Positions 8,278-15,912 of a stretch of 64,000 nucleotides of DNA are shown piece after piece. Location of the stretch: assembly GCF_001483755.1 (NCBI RefSeq), contig NZ_LQBK01000017.1, forward strand, positions 22,889 through 86,888, written 5' to 3'. The position numbers were made by a program, and so were the translations under genes. Source of the DNA: Kocuria rosea subsp. polaris. Lineage in GTDB: Bacteria > Actinomycetota > Actinomycetes > Actinomycetales > Micrococcaceae. Within the stretch, counting starts at the first letter, position 1, and every line of letters starts with the position of its first letter. The notes under the pieces are model-generated. The model was not told the origin of the DNA. It saw only the letters and a program-made list of their open reading frames with translations, and made no database searches.

Positions 8278-8775
8278 TCACCAGGCCCGGCTGCCGGGAG
8301 CGCCCTTGAACGGGCCGGCCACCCGCGAGGTGATCCAGCCCCCGTAGAACCCGCCCTCCTGCGGGCGCACCTGCTCCCCGGCCACGAGGCACCGGTCCAT
8401 GAGCCCGGGCATCAGGGCCACGTGCCCGCGCAGGGCCTCGAAGCCCGGAGCGGGGGAGGGATAGGTCCAGGCCGCCCGGGGTGCCGTGCGGTCCCCGCCC
8501 CGCACGTCGAAGTACGCCGCCGCGCCCTTCCACTCGCACCACGAGCTCCCCTCGCACGGACGCAGGCTGCCCTCGGCGAAGGCCTCGCGGGGCAGGTAGT
8601 AGGTGGGCGGGTGGCTGGTCTCGAGCACCCGCAGCGCGGCCGTGGTCGAGGCGACGCGCTCGCCGCCCAGCCACACCTCCACGTGCTCCGCGCTGCGCTC
8701 CGTCCGGGGCGGTCTCGGGTAGTCCCACACGGACTCCTGGCCGGGGCCGGGAGCGTCGGGCCGGGGTCGTCTCAT
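8278..8775 (-). CDS. DUF427 domain protein
   Basis: A 165-aa protein matching the DUF427 family. The family-type segments are VEVWLGGERVASTTAALRVLE, PTYYLPREA, CEWKGAAAYFDV and AWTYPSPAPGFEALRGHVA. DUF427 proteins are small beta-rich proteins of unknown biochemical role, common in Actinobacteria. The C-terminal 45 residues (GLMDRCLVAGEQVRPQEGGFYGGWITSRV) extend beyond the core. The ATG at 8775 has a GGAGGG site. It is first in a two-gene unit with the lipoprotein and divergent from the sulfur-uptake pair. Confidence 0.85.
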   Translation of the reverse strand: MRRPRPDAPGPGQESVWDYPRPPRTERSAEHVEVWLGGERVASTTAALRVLETSHPPTYYLPREAFAEGSLRPCEGSSWCEWKGAAAYFDVRGGDRTAPRAAWTYPSPAPGFEALRGHVALMPGLMDRCLVAGEQVRPQEGGFYGGWITSRVAGPFKGAPGSRAW

Positions 8776-8891
8776 CTGCTCGCCCTCCGAAGGTCCGTCC
8801 GGGAACCCGGTGCGGGACCCGGCGGGGATGTGCTCTGCACCACAATGCTACGGCGGGTGACGGTGTGCTGGAGCGCCCGCGCCGGGGCGGA

Positions 8892-8897
8892 TAGCGT
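8892..8897 (+). promoter_or_regulatory. -10 element, leaderless start of tsuA
   Basis: TAGCGT ends six bases before the GTG at 8904, and no ribosome binding site lies between. This supports both the chosen start and a leaderless transcript. Confidence 0.5.
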
Positions 8898-8903
8898 GCT
8901 CGG

Positions 8904-9959
8904 GTGCTCATCTCAGGTCTTCTCATCGGTGCCGCCCTCGGATTCGTCCTCCAGCGCGGCCGCTTCTGCGTCACCGGCGCGTTCCGCGACGTCTGGATCG
9001 CCAGGAACACGTGGTGGCTGTCCGCCTTCTTCGTGGCCATCGCCGTCCAGGCGGTCGGCATCTGGGTGCTGAACGCCCTCGGCGTCATCACCCTCGAGGC
9101 CTCCGCCTTCCCGTGGCTGGCCACGGTCGTCGGCGGCTTCGTCTTCGGCTTCGGCATCGTGCTCGCCGGCGGCTGCGCCACCGGCACCTACTACCGCACG
9201 TCCGAGGGCCTCGTCGGCTCCTGGTTCGCGCTCATCTTCTACGCCCTGTTCGCGGCCGTCTCCAAGTACGGCCCGCTGGCCGGGACCACCGAGGCCGTGC
9301 GCGGTGTCACGGTCGGGACCCAGGGCTCGATCCACGAGACCCTCGGGATCTCCCCGTGGGTGCTCGTGCTGGCCCTCGTCGGCATCGCCGCCGTGTGGGC
9401 CCGCCACCACCTCACCAAGCCGCGGGCCAGGTTCGCGACCCTCCCGCCGGAGAAGACCGGCCTGAACCACCTGCTGTTCGAGAAGGCGTGGAACCCGTTC
9501 GCCACCGCGCTGGTCATCGGCGTCATCGCGATCATCGCCTGGCCCGCCAGCTGGGCCACCGGCCGCGAGTCCGGCCTCGGCATCACCACCCCGTCCGCCA
9601 ACATCGCGAGCTACCTCACCACGGGCGACGTCGAGCTCGTCGACTGGGGCGTGTTCCTGGTCCTCGGCATCCTGATCGGCTCGTTCATCGCGGCCAAGGG
9701 CTCGGGCGAGTTCAAGCTCCGCGTCCCCGACGCGCCGACGATCGTGCGCTCCATCGGCGGCGGCGCCCTCATGGGCGTCGGCGCGGCGTGGGCCGGCGGG
9801 TGCACCATCGGCAACGCCCTGGTCGCCACCGCCGCCTTCGAGTGGCAGGGCTGGGTGAGCTTCGCCGTCATGATCCTCGGCACCGGGGCGGCCGCCAAGA
9901 TCTTCATCGCCCCCCGCAAGAAGTCCGCCGCCCCGGGCCGCGTCCCGGCCGGCGTCTGA
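8904..9959 (+). CDS. tsuA: YeeE/YedE-family thiosulfate transporter
   Basis: A 351-aa polytopic membrane protein of the YeeE/YedE (DUF395) family. It has two homologous halves carrying the conserved cysteine loops RGRFCVTGAF, LAGGCATGTYYR and WAGGCTIGNAL. In the characterised TsuA these cysteines relay thiosulfate across the membrane. The next gene encodes a TusA-fold partner, matching the TsuA/TsuB arrangement. The GTG start fits the leaderless promoter at 8892. The name rests on family and neighbour; uptake of another sulfur species is possible. Confidence 0.85.
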   Translation: MLISGLLIGAALGFVLQRGRFCVTGAFRDVWIARNTWWLSAFFVAIAVQAVGIWVLNALGVITLEASAFPWLATVVGGFVFGFGIVLAGGCATGTYYRTSEGLVGSWFALIFYALFAAVSKYGPLAGTTEAVRGVTVGTQGSIHETLGISPWVLVLALVGIAAVWARHHLTKPRARFATLPPEKTGLNHLLFEKAWNPFATALVIGVIAIIAWPASWATGRESGLGITTPSANIASYLTTGDVELVDWGVFLVLGILIGSFIAAKGSGEFKLRVPDAPTIVRSIGGGALMGVGAAWAGGCTIGNALVATAAFEWQGWVSFAVMILGTGAAAKIFIAPRKKSAAPGRVPAGV

Positions 9960-9994
9960 TCCGCACCGACCCCCAGTCCCAGGAGGCACCCCTG

Positions 9995-10222
9995 ATGGCC
10001 CAGCACATTCTCGAGACCGACGGCCTCGTCTGCCCGTTCCCCGTGGTCGAGGCGAAGGCCGCGATGGCCGGGATGCCCGCCGGCGACGAGCTCGTCATCA
10101 ACTTCGACTGCACGCAGGGCACCGAGGCCATTCCCCGCTGGGCGGCGGAGAACGGCTACCCGGTCACGGAGTTCAGCAAGCGCGGTGCGGCCGAGTGGTC
10201 GATCACCGTGCAGAAGGCCTGA
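9995..10222 (+). CDS. tsuB: TusA-family sulfurtransferase (TsuB-like)
   Basis: A 75-aa single-domain protein with the TusA signature, cysteine 13 in CPFPVVEAK, followed by the beta-alpha-beta pattern (ELVINFDCTQ, AIPRWAAENGYPV). The active cysteine carries sulfur as a persulfide. Beside a YeeE transporter it is expected to accept or assist imported thiosulfate in the cytoplasm. It starts 35 bases after tsuA with AGGAGG upstream and is followed by a strong hairpin. Confidence 0.88.
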   Translation: MAQHILETDGLVCPFPVVEAKAAMAGMPAGDELVINFDCTQGTEAIPRWAAENGYPVTEFSKRGAAEWSITVQKA

Positions 10223-10241
10223 TCTCCCGCGAGATCCCTGG

Positions 10242-10293
10242 CAGCGGCGGACCCCCGCGACCGAGCACCCTCGGCCGCGGGGGTCCGCCGCTG
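10242..10293 (+). terminator. hairpin after tsuAB
   Basis: An 18-bp perfect stem (10242-10259 with 10276-10293) around a 16-base loop, starting 20 bases after the tsuB stop. There is no T-run, as usual in this genome. Confidence 0.75.
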
Positions 10294-10353
10294 TCGGTCG
10301 CGCCCGTCGCGCCCCACCTGCCACCATGGTGCTGCCGGTCACGTCGGACCCTT

Positions 10354-10377
10354 CTAAAATGAACCATCGTCATTTAG
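10354..10377. promoter_or_regulatory. operator and -10 of the aminobutyraldehyde dehydrogenase gene
   Basis: An AT-rich imperfect palindrome: AAATGA (10357-10362) and TCATTT (10370-10375) flank seven bases. It covers the likely -10 TAAAAT (10355-10360). Its reverse complement matches the site before the putrescine oxidase gene at 18 of 24 positions, in the pattern CTnAATGA-N5-GTTCATTTTAG. The TetR protein encoded nearby is the obvious candidate binder. Confidence 0.7.
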
Positions 10378-10418
10378 AGTGGCAGGCACCGCGCACTCGC
10401 CCGCAGAGAGGAACCACC

Positions 10419-11852
10419 ATGAGCGACGTCCTGCAGAACTACGTCGACGGCGCCTTCGTCGACGCCCACGGCACCGGCCGGATCGACGTCGTCGACCCCA
10501 CCACCGGCTCGACCGTCGCCGTCTCCCCGGTCTCGGACGCCACGGACGTGGACGCGGCCTTCGCCGCCGCCCGGAGGGCGTTCCGGACCTGGAAGCGGAC
10601 CACCCCGAGCGAGCGCCAGCTCCTGCTGCTCCGGCTCGCGGACGCGCTCGAGGCCCACAGCTCCGAGCTCGTCGACGCCCAGCACCGCAACACCGGCCAG
10701 CCCCGCCAGATGATCGCGGACGAGGAGGTCGGCGCCGGCGCCGACAACCTGCGCTTCTTCGCCGGCGCGGCCCGCACCCTCGAGGGCAAGGCCGCGGCGG
10801 AATACCTGAGCGGGCACACCTCCTACGTGCGGCGCGAGCCGGTCGGCGTCGTGGCGCAGGTGACCCCCTGGAACTACCCGCTGCTCATGGCGATCTGGAA
10901 GCTCGGCCCCGCGCTGGCCGCCGGCAACACCGTGGTCCTCAAGCCCTCGGACACCACCCCGGAGTCCACCCTGGTCCTGGCCCGGCTCATCGACGGGATC
11001 TTCCCCGCCGGCGTGGTGAACATCCTCCTGGGGGACGGCTCCACGGGGGCGCTCATGACCGCCCACCGCACGCCCTCCATGGTCTCCATCACCGGCTCCG
11101 TGCGCGCCGGTCGCGCCGTGGCCCTGGCCGCCGCGCAGAACCTCGCGCGCGGTCACCTCGAGCTGGGCGGCAAGGCGCCCGCGGTCGTGTTCGCGGACGC
11201 CGACCTGCCCGCCGCGGCCAAGGCGCTCGTGGAGTTCGGCACCTTCAACGCCGGCCAGGACTGCACCGCGGTGACCCGCATCCTCGTTCAGGACAGCGCC
11301 CACGACGAGTTCGTGCGCCTGCTCGCCGCGGCCGCCCGGGACACCGTGACGGGGGACCCGGACGAGTCGAAGAACTTCTACGGCCCCCTCAACAACGCCC
11401 GCCACTTCGAGGACGTCTGCCGCAAGCTCGCCGACCTCCCCGAGCACGCGACCGTGGTCACCGGCGGAAAGCCGGTCGAGGGCGCCCCCGGCTATTTCTT
11501 CGAGCCCACCGTGGTGTCCGGGGTGCACCAGGACGACGCCCTCGTCCAGGAGGAGACCTTCGGGCCCGTGCTCACCGTGCAGCCCTTCGCCACGGAGGAG
11601 GAGGCGCTCGAGCTCGCCAACGACGTCGACTACGCCCTGGCCTCGAGCGTGTGGACCACCGACCACGGCACGGCCATGCGCGTCTCCCGCGAGCTCGAGT
11701 TCGGGTGCGTGTGGGTCAACACCCACGTCATGCTGATCTCCGAGATGCCGCACGGCGGGTTCAAGAACTCCGGCTACGGCAAGGACCTCTCGCTCTACTC
11801 GGTCGAGGAGTACACCCAGGTCAAGCACGTCATGCACGCCCTGGACGCCTGA
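10419..11852 (+). CDS. gamma-aminobutyraldehyde dehydrogenase
   Basis: A 477-aa NAD-dependent aldehyde dehydrogenase. Visible motifs are the cofactor-binding TPWNYPLL, the catalytic glutamate in LELGGKAP and the nucleophile cysteine in FNAGQDCTA. The C-terminal segment SGYGKDLSLYSVEEYTQVKHV is typical of the PatD/YdcW branch, which oxidises 4-aminobutanal to GABA. This is the step after putrescine oxidase, encoded in the same locus under a matching operator. The ATG has AGAGAGGA upstream. Related aminoaldehydes or betaine aldehyde remain alternative substrates. Confidence 0.88.
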   Translation: MSDVLQNYVDGAFVDAHGTGRIDVVDPTTGSTVAVSPVSDATDVDAAFAAARRAFRTWKRTTPSERQLLLLRLADALEAHSSELVDAQHRNTGQPRQMIADEEVGAGADNLRFFAGAARTLEGKAAAEYLSGHTSYVRREPVGVVAQVTPWNYPLLMAIWKLGPALAAGNTVVLKPSDTTPESTLVLARLIDGIFPAGVVNILLGDGSTGALMTAHRTPSMVSITGSVRAGRAVALAAAQNLARGHLELGGKAPAVVFADADLPAAAKALVEFGTFNAGQDCTAVTRILVQDSAHDEFVRLLAAAARDTVTGDPDESKNFYGPLNNARHFEDVCRKLADLPEHATVVTGGKPVEGAPGYFFEPTVVSGVHQDDALVQEETFGPVLTVQPFATEEEALELANDVDYALASSVWTTDHGTAMRVSRELEFGCVWVNTHVMLISEMPHGGFKNSGYGKDLSLYSVEEYTQVKHVMHALDA

Positions 11853-11906
11853 GCCGGGCCGGCGCCGCCGGCGGCCGGGTCCCCGCGGGCTGCTCCCCGG
11901 TCCCTG

Positions 11907-11924
11907 CCGGCGGCTCCCCGCCGG
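11907..11924. terminator. short hairpin between convergent genes
   Basis: CCGGCGG (11907-11913) pairs with CCGCCGG (11918-11924) over a four-base loop. It lies between the stop of the dehydrogenase gene and the convergent TetR gene and may serve both. Confidence 0.4.
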
Positions 11925-11928
11925 TCGC

Positions 11929-12612
11929 TCAGCCCGGTGCGGGGGCCCCGTCCCGCACGGCCGCCAGGCGCATCCGGAAGCCGTCCAGCATGGCGGTGAG
12001 GGCGACGTCGAAGGCCTCGTCCGCCGCCGCGGCGGCGTCGGCCGGCCGTGCCCGCACGGCGTCGGCGAACACGGGGGCCAGGTCCGAGCGCTCCCCGGGG
12101 TCGAAGATGTCGGCGGGCGCCGTGGCGTCGTAGGCGGCGCCGAAGACCAGGGACTCGATCGAGACGATGACGTCCGCGATGCCGGCCCCCTCCCAGCCCG
12201 CGTCCGCGAGGCCGCGGGCCACGGTCTCGTACATCTGCAGGGTGTGCGGGGAGTTCGCGACCGGCAGCACGGCCATGATCGGGATCATGGCCGTGTGCTG
12301 GGCGTAGCAGTCCCGGTACGACCGCGCCCAGCGCTCGAGGGCCTCGTCCCACGGGACGGCCCCGAACGCGGAGCGGTCGATCCCCTGGTTGATCCGGTCC
12401 TGCACCCGGATCAGCACGTCCCGCTTCGACGGCGTGTGGTTGTACAGGGCCGAGGTGGAGACCTTCAGCTCCTGCGCCAGCTCCGTCATCGTCAGGTGCT
12501 GGTAGCCCCGGGTGGCCACGATCTTGATCGCGGCCTTGGTGATCCGCTCCTCGGAGAGCACGGGCTTGCTCGGGCGCCCGCGGCGGCGCGGAGTGGTGCC
12601 GGCAGCAGCCAT
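11929..12612 (-). CDS. TetR-family transcriptional regulator
   Basis: A 227-aa TetR-type repressor. The helix-turn-helix is near residues 38-60 (YQHLTMTELAQELKVSTSALYNH) and is followed by a mainly helical ligand-binding domain. The start at 12612 has GGAGGA upstream. It sits between the aminobutyraldehyde dehydrogenase gene and the putrescine oxidase operon, both of which carry the same palindrome at their promoters. I infer that it represses putrescine catabolism and responds to putrescine or a product. No copy of the palindrome is seen before its own start. Confidence 0.88.
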   Translation of the reverse strand: MAAAGTTPRRRGRPSKPVLSEERITKAAIKIVATRGYQHLTMTELAQELKVSTSALYNHTPSKRDVLIRVQDRINQGIDRSAFGAVPWDEALERWARSYRDCYAQHTAMIPIMAVLPVANSPHTLQMYETVARGLADAGWEGAGIADVIVSIESLVFGAAYDATAPADIFDPGERSDLAPVFADAVRARPADAAAAADEAFDVALTAMLDGFRMRLAAVRDGAPAPG

Positions 12613-12742
12613 GGGCAGATCCTCCTGTGGTCGGTGCTGCGGGCCCCGGGGCGAGGGATCCGGGCCGCGGGTCGGGCGGTCACCTCCGAGTCTAGGGCGG
12701 CGGCCCGACGCCCGTGTCCTTGACCGCCGCCCCGCCGGCTCC

Positions 12743-12748
12743 TAGCAT
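12743..12748 (+). promoter_or_regulatory. -10 element, leaderless start
   Basis: TAGCAT ends seven bases before the GTG at 12756, with no ribosome binding site between them. Confidence 0.45.
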
Positions 12749-12755
12749 CTGCCCG

Positions 12756-13487
12756 GTGAGCAGCGCCGACATCCACTTCTACTTCGATCCGACGTGCCCC
12801 TTCGCGTGGCTGACCAGCTCGTGGGTCCGCACGGTGACGGCCCGCCGGGAGTACCGGGTGGACTGGCGGTTCATCTCCCTGCGCCTGCTCAACGAGCACG
12901 TGGACTACGACGCGTGGTTCCCGCCGGAGTACGAGGAGTCCCACACGGCAGGGCTGCGCCTGCTGCGCGTGGCCGCGCGGACCCGTGCGGAGCACGGGCG
13001 CGCAGCGGTCGGGCGGCTGTACGAGGGTCTCGGGGCCCGGATCTTCGACGCCGATCCCGTGCCCGGCACCGAGGGGGCGGGGCACGGCCACCGCGGCACC
13101 CGTGCCTTCCTCGAGCCGGTGCTGACCGCCACGGGGCTCCCGGTGGAGCTCGCCGACGCCCTCGAGGACCGGTCGTGGGACGCGGTGGTCCGGGCGGAGA
13201 CCGAGGAGGCCCTGGCGCTCACCGGCCGGGACGTCGGGACCCCCATCATCCACTTCGAGCCGCCGGAGGGCGTGGCCTTCTTCGGCCCCGTCATCAGCCG
13301 CCTGCCCGCCGAGGAGGACGCGGTGGAGCTGTGGGACCACGTGGTGGCCCTCGCCCGGTTCCCCGGCTTCACCGAGCTCAAGCGCAGCCTCCGGGAGCAG
13401 CCGCGGCTGCGGGGCCTCGGCGCCGCGCCGGACGCACCCGGGATCGAGGAGGACTGGCACGCCGGGAGCCGCCGGACCAAGAAGTAG
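12756..13487 (+). CDS. DsbA-fold protein related to mycothiol-dependent nitroreductase
   Basis: A 243-aa thioredoxin-fold protein of the DsbA/FrnE group. The closest pattern I know is mycobacterial Rv2466c, a mycothiol-dependent reductase. Shared blocks are the N-terminal FDPTCPFAWLTS (Cys14), the cis-Pro loop GTPIIHF and the C-terminal FFGPVISRLP. The active site reads Cys-Pro-Phe-Ala, so the second cysteine of a CxxC pair is replaced by alanine and only monothiol chemistry with mycothiol seems possible. The GTG at 12756 is chosen from the TAGCAT box; a start 14 codons upstream is also open. It precedes but does not overlap the putrescine oxidase promoter. Confidence 0.82.
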   Translation: MSSADIHFYFDPTCPFAWLTSSWVRTVTARREYRVDWRFISLRLLNEHVDYDAWFPPEYEESHTAGLRLLRVAARTRAEHGRAAVGRLYEGLGARIFDADPVPGTEGAGHGHRGTRAFLEPVLTATGLPVELADALEDRSWDAVVRAETEEALALTGRDVGTPIIHFEPPEGVAFFGPVISRLPAEEDAVELWDHVVALARFPGFTELKRSLREQPRLRGLGAAPDAPGIEEDWHAGSRRTKK

Positions 13488-13524
13488 GCGTTCCCGCCGC
13501 CGGGCGGATTTCTCGCCGCAGGTC

Positions 13525-13554
13525 TTGACGGACCGCTGTGCGCACCCGCTTAAT
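13525..13554 (+). promoter_or_regulatory. promoter of the putrescine oxidase operon
   Basis: TTGACG (13525-13530) and CTTAAT (13549-13554) are 18 bases apart. The operator palindrome begins on the -10 box, so bound repressor would block polymerase. Confidence 0.55.
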
Positions 13555-13572
13555 GAAACGAGTTCATTTTAG
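13549..13572. promoter_or_regulatory. operator of the putrescine oxidase operon
   Basis: AATGAA (13552-13557) and TTCATT (13563-13568) form an inverted repeat with a five-base spacer. The 24-base site matches the reverse complement of 10354-10377 at 18 positions, and the mismatches fall almost entirely in the spacer. Confidence 0.7.
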
Positions 13573-13588
13573 CGTGAAGGAGAGCACA

Positions 13589-15040
13589 GTGACCGATCAA
13601 CGCACCCTGGGCAGCCGGACGGCGATCGAGCGCGACGTCGTCGTCGTCGGCGCCGGCCCCGCCGGACTGATGGCGGCCCGCCGCCTGGCCGCCGCCGGGA
13701 GATCCGTGGCCGTCCTCGAGGCTCGCGACCGCGTGGGCGGCCGGACCTGGTCGAAGACCGTGGACGGGGCGTTCCTGGAGGTCGGCGGGCAGTGGATCTC
13801 CCCGGACCAGACCGAGCTGCTGGCGCTGGTGGACGAGCTCGGCCTGCAGACCTACCAGCGCTACCGCGAGGGCGAGTCCGTCTACCTGGCCCCGGACGGC
13901 ACCCGCCACACCTACACCGGCTCGATGTTCCCGGCGGGGGAGTCCACGACCGCCGAGATGGCGAAGCTCGTCGCGCTCCTGGACGGGCTGGTCGAGCAGA
14001 TCGGCGCCGCCGAGCCGTGGGCGCACCCGGCGGCCCGGGAGCTGGACACCGTCTCCTTCCACCACTGGCTGCGGCAGCACTCCGACGACGAGGCCGCCTG
14101 CAACAACATCGGGATCTTCGTGGCCGGCGGGATGCTCACCAAGCCGGCGCACGCCTTCTCCACGCTGCAGGCCGTGCTCATGGCCGCCTCCGCCGGATCC
14201 TTCTCGAACCTCGTGGACGAGGACTTCATCCTCGACCGGCGCGTGGTCGGGGGCATGCAGTCCGTCTCCGAGGCGATGGCCGCCGGGCTCGGGCCCGACG
14301 TCGTGTTCCTCGACACCCCGGTGCGCACGATCCGCTGGGCCGGGAACGACGGGACCTACGCCGAGCACGTGCCCGGCACCCCCGTCACCGTCTGGTCCGA
14401 CCGGCTCACCGTGGTCGCCCGCGACGTGGTCGTGGCCGTGCCCCCGAACCTCTACTCGCGGATCTCCTTCGAGCCGCCCCTGCCGCGGCTGCAGCACCAG
14501 ATGCACCAGCACCAGTCCCTGGGCCTGGTGATCAAGGTGCACGCCGTCTACGAGACGCCCTTCTGGCGGGACAAGGGCCTCTCCGGCACCGGCTTCGGCG
14601 CCCACGAGCTGTCCCAGGAGGTCTACGACAACACCAATCACGGGGACCCCCGCGGCACCCTGGTCGGCTTCGTCTCGGACGAGAAGGCCGACGAGGTCTT
14701 CCGCCTGCCCGCCGAGGAGCGCCGGCGGCTGGTCCTCGAGTCCCTCGCCCGCTACCTCGGGGAGGAGGCCCTGCACCCGGTGGTCTACTACGAGTCGGAC
14801 TTCGGCTCCGAGGAGTGGACCCGCGGCGCCTACGCCGCCAGCTACGACCTCGGCGGGCTGCACCGCTACGGCGCCCACCAGCGCACCCCCGTGGGGCCGA
14901 TCCGCTGGGCCTGCTCCGACCTCGCCGCCGAGGGCTACCAGCACGTCGACGGCGCCCTGCGCCAGGGCCGGCTCGCCGCCGCCGAGATCCTCGGCGCCGG
15001 CGCCGCGCCCGTCGCCGCGATGCACGGAGCCGGGCGGTGA
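13589..15040 (+). CDS. puo: putrescine oxidase (FAD amine oxidase)
   Basis: A 483-aa flavin amine oxidase with the N-terminal FAD motif GAGPAGLMAARR (about 21-32), the ARDRVGGRTWS arginine loop and the C-terminal flavin segment IRWACSDLAAEGYQHVDGAL. The sequence strongly resembles the Kocuria rosea (Micrococcus rubens) putrescine oxidase, which converts putrescine to 4-aminobutanal, ammonia and hydrogen peroxide. The GTG at 13589 follows AAGGAG. Its stop overlaps the next start (GTGA), so it heads a coupled operon with a stress protein and a permease. The peroxide produced may explain the stress gene. Confidence 0.92.
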   Translation: MTDQRTLGSRTAIERDVVVVGAGPAGLMAARRLAAAGRSVAVLEARDRVGGRTWSKTVDGAFLEVGGQWISPDQTELLALVDELGLQTYQRYREGESVYLAPDGTRHTYTGSMFPAGESTTAEMAKLVALLDGLVEQIGAAEPWAHPAARELDTVSFHHWLRQHSDDEAACNNIGIFVAGGMLTKPAHAFSTLQAVLMAASAGSFSNLVDEDFILDRRVVGGMQSVSEAMAAGLGPDVVFLDTPVRTIRWAGNDGTYAEHVPGTPVTVWSDRLTVVARDVVVAVPPNLYSRISFEPPLPRLQHQMHQHQSLGLVIKVHAVYETPFWRDKGLSGTGFGAHELSQEVYDNTNHGDPRGTLVGFVSDEKADEVFRLPAEERRRLVLESLARYLGEEALHPVVYYESDFGSEEWTRGAYAASYDLGGLHRYGAHQRTPVGPIRWACSDLAAEGYQHVDGALRQGRLAAAEILGAGAAPVAAMHGAGR

Positions 15041-15912
15041 CCGGCGACCGTCCGGGACGCTGCGTGGTCGGCTACAACGGGGACCGGCCCAGCAAGGACG
15101 CCGTCCGGCTCGCCGGGGCGATGGCCCGGGCCTTCGGGGCCGAGCTGGAGATCGTGCTCGTGCTGCGCGCGGACAGCCCCTACCAGCAGGTCTACCCGCC
15201 GGTCGGGGACATCGCCCCGGTCGTGCGGCACCAGGCCCGCACGTGGCTCGAGGAGGCCGCGCAGCTCGTGCCGGAGGGCGTCACGGTCCGCACGCACCTG
15301 CGGGAGGACGGCTCCGCCGCCGCGGGCCTCCTCCGGGCCGCCGAGGAGCTCGGCGCGCAGCTGATCGTGGTGGGCGCCGGCACCGGGGCGGGACGCTTCT
15401 CGGCCGGGCCCGTGGTCAGCGCCCTGCTGCACAGCTCGCCCGTGCCCGTGGCCCTCGCCCCGCGCCGGTATGCCGGGGACGTCCCGCTCACCCGGCTCTC
15501 CGCCGCCGTGGGCACCCGCCCCGGCGCGCACCAGGTCATCCGGGAGGCCGTCCGGGCGGTCGAGCACTCGGGGATCGAGCTCGAGCTGATCTCCTTCCTC
15601 GAGGGCGAGGCCGCGGACCCGGGCGCGGCCGAGCAGGTCCGCCGGCGGGTCGAGGAGCACCTCGAGGCCGCGGCGGACGAGGTCCGCCGCACCCGGCCCG
15701 TGAGCGTGCGGGTCGCCACCGGGCGCACCCTCAAGAAGGCCGCGCAGGACGTCGACTGGTCTCCCGGCGGCCTCCTGCTCATCGGCTCGTCCCGCCTGGC
15801 CCAGGGGCGGCAGACCTTCCTGGGCACCACCGCAGCACGGCTGCTCAAGCACATCCCGGTGCCGATGGTCGTCGTGCCGCGCCCGGACCGCACCGAGGAG
15901 GACGCGTCATGA
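15037..15912 (+). CDS. universal stress protein, two UspA domains
   Basis: A 291-aa cytoplasmic protein with two tandem UspA folds. Domain one has RCVVGYNGDRPSKDAV and VVGAGTGAGRF; domain two has LSAAVGTRPGAHQVI and LLLIGSSRLAQGRQTFLG. The usual nucleotide-binding Gly/Ser pattern is only partly kept in domain one. Start and stop overlap by four bases with the putrescine oxidase and permease genes on either side, so it is made in fixed ratio with them. A tie to polyamine or peroxide stress is inferred from this placement. Confidence 0.88.
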   Translation: MTGDRPGRCVVGYNGDRPSKDAVRLAGAMARAFGAELEIVLVLRADSPYQQVYPPVGDIAPVVRHQARTWLEEAAQLVPEGVTVRTHLREDGSAAAGLLRAAEELGAQLIVVGAGTGAGRFSAGPVVSALLHSSPVPVALAPRRYAGDVPLTRLSAAVGTRPGAHQVIREAVRAVEHSGIELELISFLEGEAADPGAAEQVRRRVEEHLEAAADEVRRTRPVSVRVATGRTLKKAAQDVDWSPGGLLLIGSSRLAQGRQTFLGTTAARLLKHIPVPMVVVPRPDRTEEDAS

